Source of the DNA: CAYZHV01 sp964478055
GTDB taxonomy: Bacteria; Spirochaetota; Spirochaetia; DSM-27196; Alkalispirochaetaceae
NCBI GenBank assembly: GCA_964478055.1
Contig: CAYZHV010000074.1
Location: 1 to 14,898, forward strand
Direction of reading: 5' to 3'
DNA length: 14,898 nt
Shown here: positions 1 through 5,903 of the stretch, one piece after another
How the letters are laid out: the number at the start of each line of letters is the position of its first letter
Numbering within the stretch: the stretch's first letter is position 1
Notes under the pieces: model-generated
Told to the model about the DNA's origin: nothing
The model's database searches: none
The model's input: the letters and a program-made list of their open reading frames with translations, nothing else
Translations under genes and position numbers: made by a program

Positions 1-1300
1 AAGGGTCAACTTTCAGGACCTCATTTCCCAGACCATGCAGGGCCCCTCTCGTCCCAACGAGCGAGTCGGTGGCACAAACCCGAAACAGGTAGGCCTCGGT
101 ATGCAGGTCGCCACGATTGACACAATCCATACACAGGGCTCCCTTCAGACCACCGGGGTCAAGAGCGACCTTGCCGTCCAGGGGGCGGGCTTCTTTATCA
201 TGCGCAACGGTGACGAAGAGCTCTACACCCGAAACGGCGCCTTCGGACTCGACTCCGAGGGGATGCTCGTAAACCCCGCAAACGGCATGCGTCTCCAGGG
301 ATGGCAGTCCCGGGAAGTTGAGGGACAGACACTGATCAACACTTCCGGAGCTCTCGAAGACCTGGTCATACCGATCGGCAGCAAGGACCCGGCCACCGAG
401 ACGACCCAGGTCTTCCTGGCGAGTAACCTCAACAAGCTCACCCCCGTAATCGGAGCCGACGCGGGTCCCGCTCAGGTGCAGGAAGGCACTTGGACCGTGG
501 AGTACGACATCTACGACTCCTTCGGCAGTCCTCATACCCTGCGAGTCAATTTTACTCGGGTCGAGGGACAGGAGAACGTCTGGCAGGCGGCGGTGGATAT
601 CGACCCCGAGGCGGAAACCCCGGTCACCCAGAACGTCGCCGTCGGCGGGATTCAGAGCGCCGACAATCAGACCTTCAATCTCGAGTTTTCCAATGACGGG
701 ACGCTCCTGCGAGTCTTCAACGGAGAAGGCGGCCTCGACAACGAGGAGCAGCTATCCATAGATGTAACCTACAACGTTCCGCAAACCGCCATACCGGTGG
801 ACCAGCAGACCGGGCTCCCCGGTGGTCCAGAACAGCAGACATTCACCCTCAACCTCGGCGAAGTCGGAGCCTTCACGGACTCCATGACTCAGTTCGCCTC
901 GGCGAGCTCGACCAAGGTGTACGAGCAAAACGGCTTCCCCATGGGTTACCTCGAGGACTACCAGATCGACCAGAACGGTGAGATCCGGGGTATATACTCC
1001 AACGGTAATACCAGGGCCCTCGGCCAGGTCGCTCTCGCCTCCTTCACCAATCCGGGAGGATTGGAGAAGCAGGGCGACACTAACTTCTCCGAGTCGATCA
1101 ACTCCGGAACGGCGAATGTGGGTCCTGTCGGTGTGGCAGGGAAGGGGAACATCATGTCCGGCACCCTCGAGATGAGTAACGTCGATCTCGCCGAGCAGTT
1201 TACGGACATGATCGTGACACAGAGAGGGTTCCAGGCAAACAGCCGGACGATCCAGACCTCGGATCAGATGCTGCAGGAACTCTTAACACTCAAGCGGTAA
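1..1300 (+). CDS. flgE: Flagellar hook protein FlgE, 5' end missing
   Basis: FlgE polymerises into the flagellar hook, the universal joint between rod and filament; in spirochaetes it lies in the periplasm. The reading frame is open from base 2, so the start lies outside the window; by alignment from memory with Borrelia FlgE the first visible residue (in RVNFQDL) is about residue 38 of about 469. Visible landmarks are the FlgE/FlgG-type segment VQGAGFF with the following YTRNGAF, the variable middle domain, and the conserved C-terminal D0 helix (NVDLAEQFTDMIVTQRGFQAN) that packs in the hook core. The visible part has no cysteine. Ser (codon 422-424) sits where other spirochaetes have the crosslinking Cys178; Lys165 (383-385) and Asn179 (425-427) are kept. 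Ends with TAA; flbD follows after 23 bases. Identity is very secure. Confidence 0.97.
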   Translation, partial: RVNFQDLISQTMQGPSRPNERVGGTNPKQVGLGMQVATIDTIHTQGSLQTTGVKSDLAVQGAGFFIMRNGDEELYTRNGAFGLDSEGMLVNPANGMRLQGWQSREVEGQTLINTSGALEDLVIPIGSKDPATETTQVFLASNLNKLTPVIGADAGPAQVQEGTWTVEYDIYDSFGSPHTLRVNFTRVEGQENVWQAAVDIDPEAETPVTQNVAVGGIQSADNQTFNLEFSNDGTLLRVFNGEGGLDNEEQLSIDVTYNVPQTAIPVDQQTGLPGGPEQQTFTLNLGEVGAFTDSMTQFASASSTKVYEQNGFPMGYLEDYQIDQNGEIRGIYSNGNTRALGQVALASFTNPGGLEKQGDTNFSESINSGTANVGPVGVAGKGNIMSGTLEMSNVDLAEQFTDMIVTQRGFQANSRTIQTSDQMLQELLTLKR

Positions 1301-1323
1301 AGGAAGTAGTATCCTAGGCGACG

Positions 1324-1521
1324 ATGATTGAAGTGACCCGACTCGATGGAAAGGGCTTCTACGTTAACCCGCATCAGATCGAGTACATCGAGTCGAATCC
1401 TGATACGACCCTGATAATGCTTTCCGGGAAGCGGTTGGTTGTCCGTGAGGACTACGAGACGATCTTTGATCGTATTGTGGAATATCGACGACGGATCGGC
1501 GCTTTCAAGAACGAGGAGTAG
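1324..1521 (+). CDS. flbD: FlbD/SwrD family flagellar protein
   Basis: A 65-residue protein matching the small FlbD family usually found between flgE and motA. It begins MIEVTRLDGKGFYVNP and continues with the family pattern of a Leu-Asp-Gly start, an Asn-Pro turn, HQIEYIE, and a second strand set ending in a short charged helix (residues about 44-60). There is no signal peptide or membrane helix, so it is probably cytoplasmic. The Bacillus homologue SwrD raises flagellar motor power, and the position next to motA/motB fits a role in stator function, but the mechanism is not settled. The ATG start has only a weak purine stretch (TAGGCG) just upstream. Its last codons (GAGGAG, 1513-1518) provide the ribosome-binding site of motA. 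Confidence 0.92.
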   Translation: MIEVTRLDGKGFYVNPHQIEYIESNPDTTLIMLSGKRLVVREDYETIFDRIVEYRRRIGAFKNEE

Positions 1522-1527
1522 GTTGCC

Positions 1528-2313
1528 GTGGATCTTGGCACGATAATTGGCATTGGACTCGGATTCGTCATGGTGGCCCTCGGTATCATTCTGGGCGGCG
1601 TCGGCATGGGACCGTACATCAGTTTCGACTCGGTCCTTATTGTTCTCGGCGGCTCCTTTGGAGCGATGCTCGTGGCGAACCCGCTCTCCCGGATGCTTGG
1701 AATCGGTCGTTACCTGAGCCACGTTTTCCAGACCACCAGCTGGGCCGAGGAAGAGCTCATCACTACCCTGGTCGGCTTTTCCGACCGGGCACGAAAAGAG
1801 GGGCTTCTGGCGCTGGAGGACAACCTGGACTCCGTGGAAGACGAGTTCATGCGAAAAGGCATTCAACTTGTTGTTGACGGTACGGACCCGGATATTATCA
1901 AGAACATCCTCTACGCCGACCTCAACGAGATCCAGTCCCGCCACGAGACGGGTATCAAAATATTCGACGACTGGGCAAAGATCGCCCCGGCTTTCGGCAT
2001 GATCGGTACCCTTATCGGTCTTATCGCCATGCTCGGTAGCATCGGTGGCGATACCGCCGCTATCGGTCGCGGTATGCAGACCGCTCTTGTAACCACTCTT
2101 TACGGGTCGTTCCTTGCAAACCTCCTACTCATGCCGATCAAGTCAAAGCTAGAGGGCAAGGACAAAGAGGAAGTTCGGGCGAAGGAGATAGTAGTCGAGG
2201 GGGTGCTCTCCATCCAATCCGGTGACAACCCGCGAATCCTTCTCGAGAAGCTCATTTCCTACCTGCCCCCTGGACAGCGGCAGGCGGTACGACAGGAGGC
2301 GGGAGCTGAGTAG
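1528..2313 (+). CDS. motA: Flagellar motor stator protein MotA
   Basis: MotA is the four-helix subunit of the stator ion channel that turns ion flow into rotor torque at the inner membrane. The 261-residue length matches spirochaete MotA. Membrane helices lie at about 3-24, 34-52, 151-172 and 183-204, with the cytoplasmic loop between helices 2 and 3. Key residues known from E. coli MotA are in place: Arg89 and Glu97 (equivalent to R90 and E98, same spacing) for rotor contact, Pro154 in APAFG and Pro203 in LMPIK at the channel. The start is GTG, chosen because GAGGAG at 1513-1518 in the flbD end sits 9 bases upstream and the protein then begins directly with helix 1. It is followed by motB after 18 bases. 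Which ion is used cannot be told from the sequence. Confidence 0.96.
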   Translation: MDLGTIIGIGLGFVMVALGIILGGVGMGPYISFDSVLIVLGGSFGAMLVANPLSRMLGIGRYLSHVFQTTSWAEEELITTLVGFSDRARKEGLLALEDNLDSVEDEFMRKGIQLVVDGTDPDIIKNILYADLNEIQSRHETGIKIFDDWAKIAPAFGMIGTLIGLIAMLGSIGGDTAAIGRGMQTALVTTLYGSFLANLLLMPIKSKLEGKDKEEVRAKEIVVEGVLSIQSGDNPRILLEKLISYLPPGQRQAVRQEAGAE

Positions 2314-2331
2314 GAAGACGAGGTAGCCAAC

Positions 2332-3066
2332 ATGCCTGCAGATAAACAGCGAAAGAAGAAGTGTCCCCCGGAAGGTACTCCGGACTACATGCTCACGTAC
2401 GGTGACATGATGACACTTCTTTTGACGTTTTTTGTAATGCTCCTCACCCCCGCCGAGATCGACGGCTACCAGCTCCGCCTGATCCTGGCGGCTTTTCCAG
2501 GTTTAGGGGCATATCAGGGGGGTAACACCCTGGAAGAGGGACGCTTAGCGGAGCTCGGCAACACGATCGAGGCGCTGCCCTCCATGGAGCGTGGACGAGC
2601 GCTCGACGAGGCTCGCCGGGAAGCTATCTCGATTTTTCAGCCCGAGGTGCGTAACCAGATGGTTCGTATCACTCAGGACGAGCGGGGTTTGGTAATCTCC
2701 CTCGCCTCGGACGCCTTTTTTGACCCCGCCAGTGCCGAGATTAACATAGAACAGACCCGGGGTATCTTGCAGCGCCTGGCGCGGCTCCTAAATTCTCCGG
2801 ATCTTCAGGATCGAACCTTCCGGATCGAAGGGCACACGGACGCTACCCCGGTGGACCCCGCCGGACCCTGGGAGAGCAACTGGGAGCTTTCGGCGGCTCG
2901 CTCCCTCTCGGTTCTCCGATACCTGACTGATTTTGGCGTTGGGGAGAATCAGTTCCAGGTAATGGGCCTCGCCGACACCGAGCCCCTTTTCGACAATGAC
3001 ACCCCCGAAGGCCGGGCGTACAACCGGCGGGTGGATGTGATAATCCTAACCGAAGGCCACCTCTGA
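2332..3066 (+). CDS. motB: Flagellar motor stator protein MotB
   Basis: MotB pairs with MotA to form the ion channel and anchors the stator to peptidoglycan. The 244 residues show a basic N-terminal tail, the plug-proximal motif TYGDMMTLLLTFFVML with the essential channel aspartate at Asp25, one membrane helix (about 24-39), a linker, and an OmpA-like peptidoglycan-binding domain from about 115 to 240. The OmpA landmarks are GHTD (167-170), NWELSAAR (183-190) and NRRVD (231-235). GAGG at 2320-2323 lies 8 bases before the ATG. The segment just after the helix reads LTPAEIDGYQL rather than the more common serine-rich sequence, a small difference whose meaning is unclear. The stop codon lies in the loop of a hairpin (3058-3073). 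Confidence 0.96.
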   Translation: MPADKQRKKKCPPEGTPDYMLTYGDMMTLLLTFFVMLLTPAEIDGYQLRLILAAFPGLGAYQGGNTLEEGRLAELGNTIEALPSMERGRALDEARREAISIFQPEVRNQMVRITQDERGLVISLASDAFFDPASAEINIEQTRGILQRLARLLNSPDLQDRTFRIEGHTDATPVDPAGPWESNWELSAARSLSVLRYLTDFGVGENQFQVMGLADTEPLFDNDTPEGRAYNRRVDVIILTEGHL

Positions 3067-3073
3067 GGAGGTG
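3058..3073 (+). promoter_or_regulatory. Hairpin over the motB stop codon
   Basis: A perfect 6-base inverted repeat, CACCTC (3058-3063) and GAGGTG (3068-3073), encloses a TGAG loop that contains the motB stop codon TGA. There is no T-run after it, so it is not a standard terminator. It could slow ribosome release or mark an RNA processing point between the stator genes and fliL. Function is inferred only. Confidence 0.4.
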
Positions 3074-3081
3074 AACCAGGA

Positions 3082-3106
3082 GCCACGCCTGAAAAGATGG
3101 CGTGGT
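3082..3106 (+). promoter_or_regulatory. Intergenic hairpin between motB and fliL
   Basis: CCACGCC (3083-3089) pairs perfectly with GGCGTGG (3099-3105) across a 9-base loop, and a G-T pair extends the base of the stem. It sits in the 58-base gap between motB and fliL, 9 bases downstream of the hairpin over the motB stop codon. No T-tract follows, so full termination is unlikely; protection of the upstream messenger end or partial attenuation are possible roles. Confidence 0.45.
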
Positions 3107-3124
3107 CCATAGTGAGGTAACGCT

Positions 3125-3688
3125 ATGTCCGACGAAATGTTCGATACCGAAGAAGAGGTAGGCGGTGGCGACGAGCAACCGCAGGCCGGTAGGAAACGAA
3201 TTGGATTCTTGCCGGCGGTGGTCATCGATATTCTCAAGTGGGCGGCGATTATTGTCGGCGCCATTATCTTTATTGTTGTTGTAGTGGTGATAACCGTTCG
3301 CACCCTGGATCGCCGCGAGGGCGGACAGCTCGCGGACGTCCCGCGGGTCTCGGAGTACCAGGACTCGGTGCCACCGGAGCTTGCCTGGTTCAGCCAGCTC
3401 GGAGAGGTTCGGGGACAGACCCGGGACGAGCCGAGCATGACCTTTATTGTGGCTCCCTGGATCGGCTACGAACAAGAGAGCGAAGCGACCCTGCAGGAGC
3501 TCATTGGTAGGGAGATACAGATCAAAGAGACCATTGCGATCTATTTTGGCAGCCACTACGCCCGGGAGCTCGAAGGGCCTGATAACCGGCAGCGGGTAAA
3601 ACGGGAGCTCCGGGAAGAAATCAACCGGATGATGCGCAACAAGATTCGCGAAGTCGCCTTTGATTCATACCAGATTCTTGACTTTTAG
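3125..3688 (+). CDS. fliL: Flagellar basal-body-associated protein FliL
   Basis: FliL is a single-pass inner-membrane protein that surrounds and stabilises the stator in its engaged state; in Borrelia it is important for periplasmic flagella. The 187 residues comprise an acidic cytoplasmic N-terminus (1-22), a basic patch (GRKR), one strongly hydrophobic helix at about 36-59, and a periplasmic stomatin-like FliL domain from about 100 to 187 that ends in the typical charged helix and DSYQILDF. GAGG at 3114-3117 lies 7 bases before the ATG. The position between motB and fliM agrees with its motor role. Identification rests on architecture, C-terminal pattern and gene order. Confidence 0.92.
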   Translation: MSDEMFDTEEEVGGGDEQPQAGRKRIGFLPAVVIDILKWAAIIVGAIIFIVVVVVITVRTLDRREGGQLADVPRVSEYQDSVPPELAWFSQLGEVRGQTRDEPSMTFIVAPWIGYEQESEATLQELIGREIQIKETIAIYFGSHYARELEGPDNRQRVKRELREEINRMMRNKIREVAFDSYQILDF

Positions 3689-3696
3689 AAGAAAGC

Positions 3697-3725
3697 TTGA
3701 AAAAGGTGGAGAAGTGTGCGAGAAT
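3697..3725 (+). promoter_or_regulatory. Possible sigma-70-type internal promoter before fliM
   Basis: TTGAAA (3697-3702, five of six matches to TTGACA) and GAGAAT (3720-3725, four of six matches to TATAAT) are 17 bases apart in the 69-base gap between fliL and fliM. A start about 7 bases downstream would fall near 3732, where the fliM leader hairpin begins. The -10 is weak and short matches occur by chance, so this is a candidate only. Confidence 0.22.
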
Positions 3726-3731
3726 TTCGCC

Positions 3732-3754
3732 AAGTTACTGGGAGGGTGTAACTT
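3732..3754 (+). promoter_or_regulatory. fliM leader hairpin with the ribosome-binding site in its loop
   Basis: AAGTTAC (3732-3738) and GTAACTT (3748-3754) form a perfect 7-base stem around a 9-base loop TGGGAGGGT that holds the fliM Shine-Dalgarno sequence GGGAGGG. The stem ends only three bases before the fliM ATG at 3758. Holding the site in a loop could expose it or limit ribosome access depending on stem stability, giving a possible control of switch-protein translation. The structure is seen; the function is inferred. Confidence 0.5.
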
Positions 3755-3757
3755 AAC

Positions 3758-4780
3758 ATGACCGAAGTATTGTCTCAGGATGAGATAGATCAGCTGCTAA
3801 CGGCGATCTCATCGGGGGACGTAGAAACTGAGGAAATCTCTCAGCCGGCTGAACAGCGTAAGATCAAGATTTACGACTTCAAGCGGCCGGATAAATTCTC
3901 GAAGGAGCAGATTCGGACGGTCTCGATAATGCACGAGACCTTTGCGCGTCTTACCACTACCAGTCTGAGCGCCCAGCTCCGCTCCCTCGTACAGGTCCAT
4001 GTTGCTTCGGTGGACCAGCTCACCTACGAAGAGTTCATTCGGTCAATCCCAAACCCCACGACTCTGGCGGTAATCAACATGGATCCTCTCAAAGGATCCG
4101 CGATTCTCGAAATAGACCCGGCTATCACATTTTCCATTATCGACAGGCTCTTCGGAGGCCAGGGCGAAGGAACCAAAGTAACCCGGGACCTTACCGACAT
4201 CGAGCAGTCGGTCATGGAAGGGATAATAGTCCGAATCCTGGGCAACATGCGGGAGGCGTGGAGCCAGGTTATCGACCTGCGGCCCCGGCTCGGCCAGATC
4301 GAGACGAATCCGCAGTTCGCCCAGATAGTGCCCCCCACGGAGATGGTGGTCCTCGTCACCCTGGAAACGAAAGTCGGCGAAGTGGAGGGAATGATGAACT
4401 TCTGCATTCCCTACCTTACTATTGAGCCGATTATCTCGAAGCTCTCGGCCCAGTACTGGTACTCCTCGGTCCGTCGCGGGACGACCACGGAGAACCTCAA
4501 TATTCTCCGGGAGCGGCTCTCCACCATCGATGTTACCGTGGTGGCGGAGATCGGGAGCATGGATCTTACGGTTCGTGACGTCCTGAACCTCCAGGTGGGA
4601 GACGTGATACGGCTCCAGAACACACGGATCAACGATCCGATGTACCTGAGCGTGGGAGCGCGAAAGAAATTCTTGTGTAAGCCGGGGCAGATTGGTAACA
4701 AACTCGCGGTGCAGGTGCTTCGAAAGCTAGAAGATTTTGACGAGGAAGATTTCGAAGAGCTCGCCGAGGAGGAGGAGTGA
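3758..4780 (+). CDS. fliM: Flagellar motor switch protein FliM
   Basis: FliM is a C-ring protein that binds phosphorylated CheY and passes the signal to FliG to switch rotation. The 340-residue protein begins with the CheY-P binding motif LSQDEIDQLL (residues 5-14), followed by a flexible linker, the CheC-like middle domain (about 45-235) with the FliG-contact motif GGQG (133-136), and a C-terminal SpoA/FliN-like domain (about 250-325). It ends in a very acidic tail (326-340). The codons of that tail (GAGGAGGAGGAG, 4766-4777) also serve as the strong ribosome-binding site of fliY, which starts three bases after the fliM stop. It has its own 69-base leader with a possible promoter and hairpin. 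Confidence 0.97.
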   Translation: MTEVLSQDEIDQLLTAISSGDVETEEISQPAEQRKIKIYDFKRPDKFSKEQIRTVSIMHETFARLTTTSLSAQLRSLVQVHVASVDQLTYEEFIRSIPNPTTLAVINMDPLKGSAILEIDPAITFSIIDRLFGGQGEGTKVTRDLTDIEQSVMEGIIVRILGNMREAWSQVIDLRPRLGQIETNPQFAQIVPPTEMVVLVTLETKVGEVEGMMNFCIPYLTIEPIISKLSAQYWYSSVRRGTTTENLNILRERLSTIDVTVVAEIGSMDLTVRDVLNLQVGDVIRLQNTRINDPMYLSVGARKKFLCKPGQIGNKLAVQVLRKLEDFDEEDFEELAEEEE

Positions 4781-4783
4781 TAC

Positions 4784-5881
4784 ATGAGTGACGGATCCCT
4801 CTCTCAAGATGAAATAGATGCTTTGCTCCAGGGCTCCGGAAACATGGATTTCGGCGAGCCGGCGAACACAAACCAGAGCCTCTCACCGGAACAGATCGGT
4901 TCCTTTCGGCAGCTGATAGGACAGACCGTAGACGGCCAGACTTCCAATCTCTCGATGATCCTCTCCGCGGAGGCGTCGATCTCGATTCAGAACGTAGAAG
5001 CGATTACCGCCGAGGCGCTCTCTACCCGGATTTCGGGAACCGTAGTGCAGGTGGACTACAACCTCAAGGAAGGGCTCTCCGGGCGCCATCTCTACGTACT
5101 CTCAGAGCAGGATGCCCTGATCCTTGCGGGCGGCATGATGGGTCTCGACGACGTGGAGCTCGATGACGCGGCCCTAAACGCCATTCAGGAGGCGTTCTCG
5201 CAAGTATCCGGGCCGGTGCTCAACGCCCTCGGCGAAAAGGCGGGAACCACGGTTATGCCGGAGCCTGCGGAGGCGCAGCAGACCGATGTCGGTTCTATAG
5301 ACCTTCCCGCACCGGATTTCGTCGCGGTGACCTATAGCCTCTCCATCTCGGGAAACCAGGCTTCCGTGGTGGAGATCTTCGATCCCGCCATCGTCAGTGA
5401 GCTCGTTCAGCCCGCCGGTGGCCAGCAGGAAGACCCGATGGCCGGCCTCGCCGCCATGGCGCAGCAGCCTCAGCAACAACAGCAGCAACAGCAGCAGGGT
5501 GGCTTCGGGCAAATGATGGGAGGCCTCGGCGGCGGTCAGCAACAGGGAGGCGGCATGAGCGGTCCCGGCGTGCAGTCGGTGCAGTTTCCGAATCTTCAGC
5601 AGGGTGGTCAGTCTCAGGAGCAGGGGAACATCGGGCTCCTGATGGACGTCTACATGGAGATGACCGTCGAGCTCGGCCGGACCCGAAAGTTGATTAAAGA
5701 GATTCTCGGCATGGGAGAGGGCACCATTATCGAGCTCGATAAGCTCGCTGGTGAGCCCGTAGACATACTGGTAAACCACAAACTCATCGCGAAAGGTGAG
5801 GTTGTAGTTATAGATGAGAACTTCGGTGTTCGTGTCACCGAAATCGTTTCTCCGATGGAGCGGGTCAGTAACATGACGTAA
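4784..5881 (+). CDS. fliY: Flagellar motor switch protein FliY (CheC-like plus FliN domain)
   Basis: FliY takes the place of FliN in spirochaete and Gram-positive C-rings. Its 365 residues hold an N-terminal CheY-P docking motif like that of FliM (LSQDEIDALL, 6-15), a CheC-like middle domain (about 35-210), a Gln/Gly-rich linker (227-282), and a C-terminal FliN/SpoA domain (about 285-362, with TVELGRTRKLIKEIL and a final VRVTEIV). In active CheC/FliY phosphatases two ExxN motifs act. Here the first aligns to Leu44-Ile-Gly-Gln47 and the second to Glu136-Ala-Phe-Ser139, although the later proline (Pro161, 22 residues after Ser139) is kept. Both sites are therefore probably inactive and the domain structural. 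Start ATG at 4784 has GGAGGAG six bases upstream. Confidence 0.94.
   Translation: MSDGSLSQDEIDALLQGSGNMDFGEPANTNQSLSPEQIGSFRQLIGQTVDGQTSNLSMILSAEASISIQNVEAITAEALSTRISGTVVQVDYNLKEGLSGRHLYVLSEQDALILAGGMMGLDDVELDDAALNAIQEAFSQVSGPVLNALGEKAGTTVMPEPAEAQQTDVGSIDLPAPDFVAVTYSLSISGNQASVVEIFDPAIVSELVQPAGGQQEDPMAGLAAMAQQPQQQQQQQQQGGFGQMMGGLGGGQQQGGGMSGPGVQSVQFPNLQQGGQSQEQGNIGLLMDVYMEMTVELGRTRKLIKEILGMGEGTIIELDKLAGEPVDILVNHKLIAKGEVVVIDENFGVRVTEIVSPMERVSNMT
5462..5497 (+). repeat. CAG/CAA trinucleotide tract in fliY
   Basis: Eleven Gln codons interrupted by one Pro encode residues 227-238 of FliY, in the linker between the CheC-like and FliN domains. CAG and CAA codons are mixed, which lowers but does not remove the chance of replication slippage. 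A change by whole codons would only lengthen or shorten the linker without breaking the frame. Confidence 0.8.
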
Positions 5882-5889
5882 CAGGGTTT

Positions 5890-5903
5890 CCGCCGCAAGG
5901 CGG
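5890..5903 (+). promoter_or_regulatory. GNRA-loop hairpin between fliY and fliO
   Basis: CCGCC (5890-5894) and GGCGG (5899-5903) pair perfectly around a GCAA loop, a member of the very stable GNRA tetraloop class. The hairpin lies 9 bases after the fliY stop. No T-run follows, so it is not a typical terminator. It directly abuts the GTG at 5904, which argues against that codon being the fliO start. Confidence 0.45.

Noticed and set aside
1264..1944. A 226-codon - strand frame over the flgE end, flbD and motA
   Set aside because: It crosses three well-supported + strand genes and their junctions, and shows no domain pattern.
3058..3106. Intrinsic terminator after motB
   Set aside because: The stems lack a following T-run and the next gene belongs to the same conserved operon; kept only as possible processing or stability elements.
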